64,000 nucleotides of DNA from Pasteuria penetrans (lineage in GTDB: Bacteria; Bacillota; Bacilli; Thermoactinomycetales; Thermoactinomycetaceae): contig NZ_UZAC03000001.1 of the NCBI RefSeq assembly GCF_900538055.1, positions 1,116,001 to 1,180,000 on the forward strand. The letters run 5' to 3'. The notes under the pieces are model-generated. The model was not told where the DNA came from. It was given only the letters and a program-made list of their open reading frames with translations, and did not search any database. Of the stretch, positions 1 through 9,247 are shown in pieces. The stretch's first letter is position 1. Every line of letters begins with the position of its first letter. The translations under genes were made by a program, and so were the position numbers.

Positions 1-45
1 CCAGAAACACAGGTAAAATAAGCCTGGGGAGACATCTTCCCCTTC

Positions 46-300
46 CTAAATAAGGATTTCATCACCCTTTCTGTCACCCGACGTATCCCTTGCTTTAGAT
101 CGATTCCTGCAAGATGATTTATCAAACCATCCACGGCACCATCCGAAATCATTTGTAAATTTTTCAAGGGGTGCTCTTGAAGGAAGACCAATGTGTTTTT
201 TGTTGGCGTATATGCTGTCCCTACACCTATTACATTCTACTGAAACATTGATCGCATAGGTAATCCAGCATGCAATTGCAGGGATTATATCACTAACCAA
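46..300 (-). pseudogene. Possible fragment of a Cys-rich secreted peptide gene
   Basis: A short minus-strand reading frame with five cysteines and no convincing ribosome binding site; its only usable start is TTG. The first residues (SDIIPAIAC) resemble the region before a Cys in the Cys-rich protein at 46.1-46.5 kb (SDVGSAAVPAVVC). It lies divergently beside the Cys-rich gene that starts at 390. It may be the 3' remnant of a third member of that family, or an accidental frame. The match is a short by-eye alignment only. Confidence 0.22.
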
Positions 301-389
301 GTAAAAGAGTATCCTGCCCAGGGAAAAATCCCCTGAAAAAATTTACATAATCAACCGGAGGCTGCCCCATTCACAGGGAGTGATCAAGT

Positions 390-1334
390 TTGTCTACACA
401 TTCTGGGCATCACAAATTTAACCGGTGGGTTGCTCTCCCCATAGTAGCAGCAATGACCCTCTCTCTCAACAGCAACGCTTCTCTTCAAGTAGGGGCGCAG
501 AGTATAGCCCCTACAGAAAATATACCTATCGACGGTAGTCATATGCAAGGAGGAGTTAAGGAATGTAATAGCATAAACCCAAAGGACCTCTTTAAACAAC
601 AGGAAATACTACCCCCCCAACTCCCGGGATTCGATGAAGAAAAGTTCAATAATATAATTCAGAAAATTGATGAATTCGGGGCAAAAACCTACTTAGAAAA
701 TAAACAATTACAAATTGATACAAAAACGAATGACTATAAAATTTATAATATTAGTATAGATAAGGGGAAAATCAAGGATATCCCCCTAGAACAAAAAAAT
801 CATCTAAATTCATCCTTTCCCGTTTTTATGATCTCACATGCAATCTACCATAAAGAAACGGAAACACAGGTAGGCCAAGTTATGCAAAAATGGACAGACG
901 ACGCTGTCGCACCAGTTATAGCAAGGGTTATGTTGAATGGGAAAAAATCTTTCTATATTTTCCATAAGGGCAAAAGGGACGTATTTACCATTGATGAAAA
1001 TAAGAACGTATTGGATGAAGAGGGAAAAATTCTCATGGAGAATCCCTTCTCCACATCATTAGAGGGTAATAATGTGCTCCTCCACAAAATAAATAAACGA
1101 TACACTCGTTTCTGGAACTGGTGCAATACCTGTCATACAGCTATGAATTACGTTTGCTCCGCCCTCATTGGAGGATGTTCGTGGGCATGTTGGTTAGCAG
1201 CTGACATATTCTTTGGTTTGTGGCCTGCTGTAGAAGTCGCCTTTGGAAGTGCTTGTTCCGGTCTTTGTTGGTATTTAGGTACCTGGGGTTGTAGTAGATG
1301 GACAACAGAAAAAGTTTGTAGCGGTTTTTGTTGA
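390..1334 (+). CDS. Secreted protein with Cys-rich C-terminal domain, putative bacteriocin-like precursor
   Basis: A 314-residue protein of unknown function. The start is TTG, preceded by a GGGAG box about 9 bases upstream. Residues 1-35 form a signal peptide: a basic stretch (HHKFNR), a hydrophobic core, and a small-residue cleavage region near VGA-QS. Residues 40-235 are polar and charged like a pro-region. Residues from about 242 to the end hold ten cysteines, several in C-x2-C or C-x3-C pairs, within a hydrophobic Trp/Ala/Gly-rich domain that ends in Cys. This layout resembles precursors of Cys-rich bacteriocins such as halocin C8-like proteins, but no family signature is certain. A membrane protein gene with a strong ribosome binding site starts 62 bases downstream, and a similar pair recurs near 46-48 kb. 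A bacteriocin or toxin role is inferred. Confidence 0.7.
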   Translation: MSTHSGHHKFNRWVALPIVAAMTLSLNSNASLQVGAQSIAPTENIPIDGSHMQGGVKECNSINPKDLFKQQEILPPQLPGFDEEKFNNIIQKIDEFGAKTYLENKQLQIDTKTNDYKIYNISIDKGKIKDIPLEQKNHLNSSFPVFMISHAIYHKETETQVGQVMQKWTDDAVAPVIARVMLNGKKSFYIFHKGKRDVFTIDENKNVLDEEGKILMENPFSTSLEGNNVLLHKINKRYTRFWNWCNTCHTAMNYVCSALIGGCSWACWLAADIFFGLWPAVEVAFGSACSGLCWYLGTWGCSRWTTEKVCSGFC

Positions 1335-1396
1335 TTTTACTGAACAGGGAAGGTAATTTGCTTCCCTATATTTATATTGCTAAAGGAGGATTGCCC

Positions 1397-2302
1397 ATGT
1401 ATTGTATGATCCTATTTCTAAGATATATTTTTTTACCAAGATTTTTACTCAGTATTCTGATCGCAATGTGGTTGGAATCATGTGTTCCTATCCATAAAGA
1501 TGCCATAGAAACTCGCCACTTGCCCCTTACCTTTATCTTCATTTCCCTATTACTCCTCTCCGTAGTGCAAACAACGAAGACAAGGCACGGGTTGAGGAAT
1601 AGAGAGAAAAATCCTATAAAAATGGAAAAAAATACCAAAATTGGTTTGTCTGTTTTCTTCATTTCTCTAGGATTGGGTTCAATCCTGTTGATCCTAGAGC
1701 AAGGGACTGCAATGAAAATTGTACCTACCCCCTTACTCATTGGATTACTTGCTCCCATCCCACTAGCGGGCATGCTGATGGCCCTTTACCCTGAGCTACT
1801 GTGGATGTGGAAATCACGTCAGGGGCTGAGCGGTCATTTACGCAATTGGCATGAGGAGGTAAAAAATATATCTTATAAACGAAAAATATTCATTTTAGTG
1901 GGATCGATACTATCTGGATCCATTGCAATGTTCATGTACAATTATGTCATCAATTTGTGGATTGTTTTCATGGGATTCGAGATCATTTGTGGCGGCCTGA
2001 TAGCATTGATTTTCTGGTGGGGAAAAAATCTATCCCCCTCCCATCCTTGGAACCCCCACTACTGGCGTAGATTATTGTTTTGGGTTATGGTAACAATCCC
2101 CCTAAGCTATTGTCTTATGACGTACGTATATTTCCCCCTCATCCAACCCTGGCTGCGGGAGGGTATCCCCCATTCCTTATGGAAAAACATGCCCTCCTTT
2201 TACAATATGATCCCCATGTATAGTGTTTTACCTTTTCTCTATGCCAATCGTAAGATGACTGATGTTACCAACCCTCCTGCAACTACAACCGGTACCGGCT
2301 AA
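1397..2302 (+). CDS. Polytopic membrane protein, putative immunity or export partner
   Basis: A 301-residue integral membrane protein with about seven or eight hydrophobic segments (roughly residues 5-25, 42-58, 82-101, 107-132, 162-180, 184-205, 225-250 and 270-290). The ATG at 1397 is chosen because a perfect AAAGGAGG lies 7 bases upstream; the open frame extends further 5' but overlaps the preceding gene. It is clearly homologous to the protein at 46919-47818. Both carry LPR near the N-terminus followed by IAMW-x-E, a cytoplasmic H-L-x3-W-H-x-E motif, SHP before a Trp/Arg turn, and the block QPWL-x3-IP before the last membrane span. I do not recognise a named family. Its fixed place behind a Cys-rich secreted protein suggests immunity, export or maturation of that product. 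Confidence 0.8.
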   Translation: MYCMILFLRYIFLPRFLLSILIAMWLESCVPIHKDAIETRHLPLTFIFISLLLLSVVQTTKTRHGLRNREKNPIKMEKNTKIGLSVFFISLGLGSILLILEQGTAMKIVPTPLLIGLLAPIPLAGMLMALYPELLWMWKSRQGLSGHLRNWHEEVKNISYKRKIFILVGSILSGSIAMFMYNYVINLWIVFMGFEIICGGLIALIFWWGKNLSPSHPWNPHYWRRLLFWVMVTIPLSYCLMTYVYFPLIQPWLREGIPHSLWKNMPSFYNMIPMYSVLPFLYANRKMTDVTNPPATTTGTG

Positions 2303-2674
2303 CGCAAAACCCACCCAATACTACTTTCGCACAAGGAGCTCCCTACGATCAAAGGGGACTGGATCATAAAAAAACCTCCCAAGGATTCAATGAACATTGC
2401 ATAGGGTAAACCATTTTCCGCATTTCCCCACAATCCTCTTCCCCATGGAAAGAGGATTTTTGCATGCCTATCCATTAGCACCAACATCGTTAAAAGTACC
2501 CTATTGGCACCATCGCCATGTAGTGTCTAATACACATAGGATGGCAGCATCCGAACGGGTGTGTGCATTTTCCGGGGGTATTTTTGGTCCTACCTCCTTG
2601 ATCCCTTCGGGTGACCTTTTCCTGTATTTTTTAAAGCATAATTGTTTTATTAATTTGTATAGATAGAAAATTCG
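2303..2674. other. Intergenic stretch between the membrane gene and IS256 copy
   Basis: No gene is supported here. It contains the terminator at 2432-2461 and then AT-rich sequence up to the left inverted repeat of the insertion sequence. The flank directly before the element does not match the flank after it, so no target duplication is visible. Confidence 0.6.
2432..2461 (+). terminator. Intrinsic terminator after the Cys-rich/membrane protein pair
   Basis: An inverted repeat (AATCCTCTT at 2432-2440 with AAGAGGATT at 2450-2458, plus an inner CC/GG step) is followed by a short T run. It lies 130 bases after the membrane protein stop and would end the two-gene unit. Confidence 0.7.
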
Positions 2675-4757
2675 GGTTGCATCCCAAATTTGGTGTCAGG
2701 GCCCCACAGGGGCCCTTTTTTGTCCTTCCCGCGTCGTCTAATGACCCGTCTCTGAATCTATTTTTTTATTAATTATTTCAATCTAATATATAATAAAATC
2801 TAAATTGACCCTAATTACCATATATATCCATTTTCCCCCATTACTTTTCCTCCACGTAGAACCCCTTTGTTTGGACCTGTCTTAGTTACTCCCGGCTGAA
2901 ATCCCTTGCGGGGGCAGATTTTTTCCTACGGATCCTTGTTCCCCGCGCAGGGAGCCCCAACGGACTCCTCTTCCCCTGAAAAGGGCCCTTCGCCCCCTAA
3001 CCATTACTTGTGTTTCCCCAAATTAGTGATGATCCCAAGGTTCCCTACCTATCCTGTTTTTTTATTGTGCGATACCAAAAATATCATAGACAAAATTACT
3101 TGCAAATATTATAATATCTATTATAAATTTCTAAATTTATAATAGATAGGGTGACACAACACCATGAGTGATCAAAATTCTGGCCCCATTCACTGGACAT
3201 GTGAAGAAGATATGCGCTCTTTCTTACAATACCGATTGAAATATCTGCAAAAAAGGGGGAGTTCGTTCAAGGAGGCTATTTTGCATTTGGAGCGAGATCT
3301 TTCCAAAGATTCCAATATTGGTTTGCATGCTTTTTCCAAGGCTTTCGAGTGGTTGGTTGATCATGAGTGTGATCATTACCGACGACAGGAGCTGCAAGAG
3401 AGGAGTCCTGACGGTTCCGGTACGATGATTCGCAGAAACGGTTACAGGAAAAGAATCATACAGACAGGTTGCGGTTCTATCACGATTTTCTTTCCTAAAT
3501 TACGGGAGGGAGGATTCGAATCCGTTCTTGTGGAGCGTTATCAGAGATATACCCACTGTTGGTTGGAGAAATTGTACCCCCTCCGTGCTGATTGTGTATC
3601 CCTGCAGGATTTGTCGAGACGATCCCCGTTGTTATGCCATAGTGATATCCCACGCTCCACTCTTTCTCGTCGGTTTAGACGCTATTATGATTCCTATCTA
3701 AGTGTATGGAATCAACGTTCCCTACAAGGTAACAGCTATAGCTTCGTTCAAGCAGATGCTACCTACACTTATGTTCGTGGTAGGGGATCCGTAGCCGTAT
3801 ATATCGTCATGGGATTCAGCAACCGAAATGGTGTTCGCATTCAAGACATTTTGTACTATGGGATCGATCAGCCAGAATGTGTTCAGACCTGGCGCAAGGT
3901 CTTTCAAAACCTCCGTTCACGCGGTTTACATACAATACCCCTGATCACTACAGATGCCCATGACGGCCTCATACAGGCCATACAAGAGGAGTACCCCCTG
4001 TCTGATTGGCAACGGTTGTATAGCTCATTGGACCCGAAATCTGCGAAAGGCAGCCCTAAAGAGGGATCATCTCCCTATCGCGGAGTGGGGATCTCTCTCA
4101 GAAAGAATTCGTGAGGAGGTTTGGGAAGCCCCCAACCGGGAAGTGGCCCATAAGGCGTCCATGGAGATCTATCATGAATACCGCTCTCTTGCGCCTCGTA
4201 CCATGAGGATTTTTCGAAGGGGGTTGCCCCAGATTACGATTCATCTTCGCCACGATGGAAATGATCGCGTGGCCTGTCGTACCACCAATATCACGGAACG
4301 ATGGAATGGGGAAATCAAACGTTTCACAAAAAAGGTTCGCTGCCATCCGACCTTGGGTGCCCTTCATCAAACGGTGGGTCTTTGCGTCCTAAAACACAGC
4401 AGAAAACAACGGGAAAAAGCCATGCGAAGGACGGGTTGATTATACTATTCTAAAATGTTATATATATAGTTTATATTTTCCGTTTTATATAATAATATTT
4501 TATTAATGAATATATAAACCGGGGCTTTTTAGATGATGCCGGAAATGGATGCCAGGGCGGTCTTCCTATATATTTTTCAAAATATTTACATAATTTACTC
4601 AATTATACAGAACGTAGCCTCCGTGCATTTTAACTTTTATATTATTAATAAAAATTATTATTGATTAGAAAATCCCTCCGGGGGAGCGATTCGCGAGCAA
4701 GGATGAGGAACCTAAAATCACCTTTTTGGGGGGTGACACCAGATTTGGGATGCAACC
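2675..4757 (+). mobile_element. IS256-family insertion sequence, copy 1 (inactive)
   Basis: A 2083-bp element bounded by near-perfect inverted repeats: GGTTGCATCCCAAATTTGG on the left and its complement, with one T/C change, on the right, ending at 4757. It is almost identical to the 2082-bp copy at 52036-54117, but the transposase frame is broken by one extra G. The bases at 2667-2674 and 4758-4765 do not match, so there is no target duplication. The right end sits inside a CPBP gene and truncates it. Loss of the duplication suggests recombination or deletion after insertion. Confidence 0.93.
3164..4439 (+). pseudogene. IS256-family (Mutator-type) transposase, frameshifted
   Basis: DDE transposase. 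It matches the intact 424-residue copy at 52525-53799 except for an extra G at about 4014-4015, inside the codons for the W-Q-R-C motif. The frame is therefore split into 3164-4114 and a second frame running to 4439. Visible family motifs are the first catalytic Asp in QADATY, the second in TTDAHDGL, the W-Q-R-C-x2-H signature at the break, and the Glu in NITERWNGEIKR. One further difference (Asp for Glu near residue 45) separates the copies. The product is probably inactive unless ribosomes shift frame. Confidence 0.92.
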
Positions 4758-4897
4758 TGGAGTAATTCCCGACGAGAACTATTTTTCAACACTACTGTAT
4801 GCTGATAGTAAACACGATCGAATCTTACAACAAATAGAACAAGTAACGTCTCAAGCAACATTCTTACTAAAAGATCTATTGTAATATACTTAGACAT
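4758..4897 (-). pseudogene. CPBP-family membrane protease, N-terminal fragment truncated by IS256
   Basis: Only the first 46 or so codons remain. The ATG at 4897 is preceded by GGGAGG, and the residues match the start of the intact genes at 6821 and 8758. The frame ends exactly at the right inverted repeat of IS256 copy 1, and all catalytic segments are missing. This is the third and most distal unit of the 1.92-kb tandem array. Confidence 0.85.
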
Positions 4898-5221
4898 GAT
4901 CAAACCTCCCTATTCCTGTATGGTTTTCCTAAAATTAGCATCTTTTCAATCTCGGGTCTCTAGACCCCCAAAGAATAAAAAACGGTAAAAAATGCAATGG
5001 TCCTTAGCCCTAGCGGTCCCCTGAATCATAAAAGAAGGGTATTCACATAGATCCCTTACGCTACAAAGAAACGTACTAACCCCGAACAACGATATATAAA
5101 AATACACAGAAATGAACCAACCCAGAGGACCCATGGCGATCATGCAAAACGCAACATTTTCAGCAGCACAACAAAGCCGTTCATTCACGGGGAACCTAGG
5201 GACAAAGGAACCCTTTTCCCA

Positions 5222-5355
5222 GCCGGACACGCTAGATACTGTAATCGGAAAAGTCAGAGTACTATTCCCCCCGAAGGTGTCTGTATCAGAGTGAATCCTA
5301 ACATTTGTTGTAGCTGCCCCGATCCCCATACAACCACACTAAAACCATTGATATT
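5222..5355 (-). pseudogene. Collagen-like protein C-terminal domain remnant, copy A
   Basis: The minus-strand translation reads [18 protein letters not shown] and then a Thr/Ser-rich strand matching the last 45 or so residues of the collagen-like protein encoded at 10219-11019. No start, no Gly-X-Thr repeats and no N-terminus are present. The frame then runs on into unrelated sequence containing a CCAAEN segment. It is probably a fragment copied into the tandem unit. Confidence 0.75.
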
Positions 5356-5439
5356 ATATAAAATTGTCCCAAAGTACCGTAGAGCTTTCCTGAGATATGA
5401 GGGGTCAAAGACACCATAGTAGTTCATCCAGAAGAGTCC

Positions 5440-5797
5440 CTCAATATGGGATTGGACCCCCCCGCTACCTCATGCAGTTCCATACCTGGCCCCACGTATT
5501 TTCCTATTTCCTTCCCCCTACTGGAGTGGGTTATCTTTCGTGACTTCTCCCAATGTGCCAAGACACACCTCGGTTTTGACATGGACTGTTCCTTTCGATG
5601 CGTCCTTGAACGGTTCACTCTCGTTGAGCTCCCTAATCCCTACCTGACGGGGATTCTAGCCCTGCCTTTTCCTGAACCGCTCACCACCGGGGTGTTTCCA
5701 CACCAGCATTGTTAGGTGGTTGGAAGCCTGCTGCCTATCAACCGGCCCCGAAGGGCCACTTACAACCTTCATCGCTTGTACAGCTTACTGGACACAC
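5440..5797 (-). mobile_element. Group II intron 5' fragment, copy 1
   Basis: Read on the minus strand, the piece starts with GTGTGTCCAGTAAG, matching the GUGYG start of group II introns, and continues with structured, domain I-like sequence. It lies 23 bases after the stop of the CPBP gene at 5820. No domain V and no reverse transcriptase gene are attached. A related sequence is found at 7362-7719 and, more diverged, in the 37.6-37.9 kb intron. The assignment rests on the 5' end and on intron 3' ends elsewhere in the window. Confidence 0.6.
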
Positions 5798-5819
5798 TCT
5801 CAGTTCAATACCATGATCA

Positions 5820-6821
5820 TTACGAAAAAACTATGAAATTATTGTACATGTGAAATCCTATAGACAACCATATGGAATAACGGTGTGCAATCCATCCAAA
5901 TAATAGTGAATTCAAAAAAATAATAAGAAGACCGTACCAATCATACTGCGTATGTACCAGGGTGAACAGAATACTGGTAACCCAAATACCCACACGTGGC
6001 TGAAGAGCACCCCGAAAGAACAACTCTTCCCCAATCGCCGGTGCAATGGTTACTGCCATAAGAGCCGACCAATCCAACGGCGAAGGCAGGGGATCGCTAG
6101 ATTCAGGTAAAAATAAATATAAAAATAAAAATTTATGTATAGTTGATTGTAAAAAATCACATCCCGTCTTAGAAACCCAAGCCCATCCAAAATCTATGAC
6201 TGTGGGTTTCCTGTTCAGTCCTAGTCGAACTAGCATTTCCTTCCAGTTACGAGTAACACCACCACCTATGGCCAACACAACAAGCAATATCTCTTGACAA
6301 TTTATAAGCCATATAGACTGAATATCCTCAATCCAATCCAAATATTCATACGAGGTATTAGGATGAAAGAACTTCGCGAATATAAAATTAATAAAACGGG
6401 AAAACACCCACCATACCAAGATGCGATAAAGGTATCGCCGGGGATCAAGTCGTAATTGGGATAGTATATACGATCGAAACGCGGGCCACACAAAAAATAT
6501 ACCCAACGATAAGTACAGAATCATGAGACCATAGAGAGCAAACTGCTCTGGTGCTGATAAATAGAAAAAATGTGCAGGTGATGACCATTTTTCAATAACA
6601 GGTATAAATTTTAAAGAATGGTATACCATCCAAACACCATACAGTACCACTAAGAAAACGTCCGCCATCCCACCCCATTTCTGGAGTAATTCCCGACGAG
6701 AACTATTTTTCAACACTATCATATGCTGATAGTAAACACGATCGAATCTTACAACAAATAGAACAAGTAACGTCTCAAGCAACATTCTTACTAAAAGATC
6801 TATTGTAATATACTTAGACAT
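5820..6821 (-). CDS. CPBP-family intramembrane metalloprotease (copy 1)
   Basis: A 333-residue polytopic membrane protein. Its C-terminal half has the CPBP (CAAX protease and bacteriocin-processing) motifs: EELFFRG (Glu-Glu-x3-Arg), FTLVH and GFHMYNN, which supply the Glu and His residues of the active site. The N-terminal half has about four extra membrane spans. The ATG at 6821 is chosen because GGGAGG lies 7 bases upstream; an upstream in-frame TTG is less likely. Family members process prenylated proteins or give self-immunity to bacteriocins. The tandem paralogue at 7742-8758 and the small secreted protein gene upstream at 9248-9613 fit an immunity or peptide-maturation role, which is inference. 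Confidence 0.88.
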   Translation of the reverse strand: MSKYITIDLLVRMLLETLLVLFVVRFDRVYYQHMIVLKNSSRRELLQKWGGMADVFLVVLYGVWMVYHSLKFIPVIEKWSSPAHFFYLSAPEQFALYGLMILYLSLGIFFVWPAFRSYILSQLRLDPRRYLYRILVWWVFSRFINFIFAKFFHPNTSYEYLDWIEDIQSIWLINCQEILLVVLAIGGGVTRNWKEMLVRLGLNRKPTVIDFGWAWVSKTGCDFLQSTIHKFLFLYLFLPESSDPLPSPLDWSALMAVTIAPAIGEELFFRGALQPRVGIWVTSILFTLVHTQYDWYGLLIIFLNSLLFGWIAHRYSIWLSIGFHMYNNFIVFS

Positions 6822-7145
6822 GATCAAACCTCCCTATTCCTGTATGGTTTTCCTAAAATTAGCCTCTTTTCAATCTCGGGTCTCTAGACCCCCAAAGAAT
6901 AAAAAACGGTAAAAAATGCAATGGTCCTTAGCCCTCGCGGTCCCCTGAATCATAAAAGAAGGGTGTTCACATAGATCCCTTACGCTACAAAGAAACGCAC
7001 CCAGCCCCAAACAACTATATATAAAACTACATAGAAATGAATCAACTCAGATGACCCGTAGTGATCATACAAAACGCAACATTTTCAGCAGCACAACAAA
7101 GCCGTTCATTCACGGGGAACCTAGGGACAAAGGAACCCTTTTCCC

Positions 7146-7290
7146 AGCCGGACACGCTAGATACTGTAATCGGAAAAGTCAGAGTACTATTCCCCCCGAA
7201 GGTGTCTGTATCAGAGTGAATCCTAACATTTGTTGTAGCTGCCCCGATCCCCATACAACCACACTAAAACCATTGAGATTACATGAAATT
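7146..7290 (-). pseudogene. Collagen-like protein C-terminal domain remnant, copy B
   Basis: Second copy of the scrap at 5222-5355, slightly longer at its 5' side: the matching bases include the segment that precedes [10 protein letters not shown] in the intact collagen-like gene. It runs into the same CCAAEN-containing tail. No start codon or repeat region is present. Confidence 0.75.
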
Positions 7291-7361
7291 GTTCCGAAGT
7301 ACCGTAGATCTTTCCTGAGATATGAGGGGTCAAAGACACCATAGTAGTTCACCCAGAGTCC

Positions 7362-7719
7362 CTCAATATGGGATTGGACCCCCCCGCTACCTCATGCAGT
7401 TCCATACCTGGCCCCACGTATTTTCCTATTTCCTTCCCCCTACTGGAGTGGGTTATCTTTCGTGACTTCTCCCAATGTGCCAAGACACACCTCGGTTTTG
7501 ACATGGACTGTTCCTTTCGATGCGTCCTTGAACGGTTCACTCTCGTTGAGCTCCCTAATCCCTACCTGACGGGGATTCTAGCCCTGCCTTTTCCTGAACC
7601 GCTCACCACCGGGGTGTTTCCACACCAGCATTGTTAGGTGGTTGGAAGCCTGCTGCCTATCAACCGGCCCCGAAGGGCCACTTACAACCTTCATCGCTTA
7701 TACAGCTTACTGGACACAC
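7362..7719 (-). mobile_element. Group II intron 5' fragment, copy 2
   Basis: Nearly identical to the fragment at 5440-5797. It begins with GTGTGTCC at 7719, about 23 bases after the CPBP stop at 7742. There is no 3' half and no encoded maturase. Confidence 0.6.
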
Positions 7720-7741
7720 TCTCAGTTCAATACCATGATCA

Positions 7742-8758
7742 TTATGAAAAAGAAACCATGAAATTATTGTACATATGAAATCCTATAGACAACCATATAG
7801 AATAACGATGTGCAATCCATCCAAGTAATAGTGATCCCAAAAAAATAATAAGAAGACCGTACCAATCATACTGCGCATGTACTAGGGTAAACAGAATACT
7901 GGTAATCCAAATACCCACACGTGGCTGAAGGGCGCCCCGAAAGAACAACTCTTCCCCAATCGCCGGTGCAAGGGTTACTGCCATAAGAGCCGGCCAATCC
8001 AACGATGGAAGCGGGGGATCGCTAGATTCAGGTAAAAATGAATATAAAAATAAAAATTTATGTATAGTTGATTGTAAAAAATCACATCCCGTCTTGGAAA
8101 CCCAAGCCCACCCCAAATCTATGACTGTGGGTTTCCTGTTCAGTCCTAGTCGAACTAGCATTTCCTTCCAGTTACGAGTAACACCACCACCTATAGCCAA
8201 TACAACAAGCAATATTTCTTGACAATGTATAAGCCATACACCCTGACCATCCTCAATCCAATCCAAGTATTCATACGCGATATTGGGACGGGAAAACTTT
8301 ACGAATATAAGATCAATGAAACAGGAAAACATCCACCATACCAGGATGCGATGAAGGTATCGCTGGGGATCAAGTTGTAATTGGGACAGTATGTACGATC
8401 GAAACGCGGGCCACACAAAAAATACACCCAACAAAGAGTACAAAATAAGGAGGCCACAGAGAGAAAACTGCTCCGGTACGGGTAAATAGAAAAAATGTTC
8501 AAGTGATAACCATTTCTTGATAACGGGCATAAATTTGAATGCATAGTATACTGTCCAAACACCATACAATACCACTAAGAAAACGTCCGCCATCCTACCC
8601 CATCTCTGGAGTAATTCCCGACGAGAACTATTTTTCAACACTACCGTATGCTGATAGTAAACACGATCGAATCTTACAACAAATAGAACAAGTAACGTCT
8701 CAAGCAACATTCTTACTAAAAGATTTATTGTAATATACTTAGACATGATCAAAGACAT
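7742..8758 (-). CDS. CPBP-family intramembrane metalloprotease (copy 2)
   Basis: A 338-residue paralogue of the protein at 5820-6821, carrying the same EELFFRG, FTLVH and GFHMYNN motifs. The N-terminus has a small internal duplication (MSLIMSK), caused by a repeated GATCATGTCT-type segment, and GGAGG lies 7 bases before the ATG at 8758. Differences from copy 1 cluster in the N-terminal membrane half, while the protease core is conserved. This suggests that both are functional and that the N-terminal half sets specificity. It is the promoter-proximal unit of the array and lies downstream, on the same strand, of the small secreted protein gene at 9248. Confidence 0.88.
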   Translation of the reverse strand: MSLIMSKYITINLLVRMLLETLLVLFVVRFDRVYYQHTVVLKNSSRRELLQRWGRMADVFLVVLYGVWTVYYAFKFMPVIKKWLSLEHFFYLPVPEQFSLCGLLILYSLLGVFFVWPAFRSYILSQLQLDPQRYLHRILVWWMFSCFIDLIFVKFSRPNIAYEYLDWIEDGQGVWLIHCQEILLVVLAIGGGVTRNWKEMLVRLGLNRKPTVIDLGWAWVSKTGCDFLQSTIHKFLFLYSFLPESSDPPLPSLDWPALMAVTLAPAIGEELFFRGALQPRVGIWITSILFTLVHAQYDWYGLLIIFLGSLLLGWIAHRYSIWLSIGFHMYNNFMVSFS

Positions 8759-9130
8759 GATCAAACCTCCTTATTCCTGTATGGTTTTCCTGAAATTAGC
8801 CTCTTTTCAATCTCGGGTCTCTAGACCCCAGAGAAATGATAAAAATGCAATGGTCCCTAATCCTAGCAGTCCTCTGAATCATAAAAAATAGTGTTCACAT
8901 GGATCATTTACACTACAAAGAAACATATCAGCCCTGAACAACGATATATAAACTGCATAGAAATGAATCAACCCAGAGAAACCATGGTGATCATACAAAA
9001 CGCAGCGTTTTCAGCAGCACAACAAGGACGTTCATTCGCAGAGGACCTAGGACAAAGTGATCTTTTCCCTTGAAATGCATAACTCCGAAAAATGATGCGG
9101 AAACCATCCATGCCACGGACCCGGAAAGCA

Positions 9131-9174
9131 ATAAAAAACCATGGAGCCACTATCGAAGTAACGATAGCAGCTCC
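9131..9174 (-). terminator. Intrinsic terminator after the 121-residue secreted protein gene
   Basis: On the minus strand GGAGC-TG-CTATCG pairs with CGATAG-TG-GCTCC (9143-9174), followed by a run of six T. It lies about 75 bases after the stop at 9248 and separates that gene from the CPBP array. Confidence 0.7.
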
Positions 9175-9247
9175 ATTCCTAAAAATTCCATACAACTACG
9201 TTGGCAGCCTCCCTTCTTTGCTTGGGAACTACCCTCTTCGGAGGTCT

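Larger units (their letters stand above)
4761..9075. repeat. 1.92-kb tandem array of CPBP gene plus intron and collagen fragments
   Basis: The same sequence recurs with offsets of 1924 and 1925 bases; for example, the block agtaattcccgacgagaac starts at 4761, 6685 and 8610. Each full unit carries, in minus-strand transcription order, a CPBP gene, a group II intron 5' fragment starting about 23 bases after its stop, a scrap of the collagen-like gene's 3' end, and a leader with ribosome binding site. The third, rightmost copy is partial and ends near 9075. The two full CPBP copies have diverged moderately while the intron pieces are nearly identical. Confidence 0.88.

Noticed and set aside
5446-5715. 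An 89-codon frame repeated identically at 7368-7637
   Set aside because: Identity comes from the DNA duplication; it is antisense to the intron 5' fragment and has no start signal.
8968-9195. 75-codon frame with a CCAAENAAFC segment upstream of the CPBP gene
   Set aside because: The segment recurs in all array units but in different upstream contexts, the proposed start lies within a terminator hairpin, and no ribosome binding site is present. Kept only as part of the repeat.
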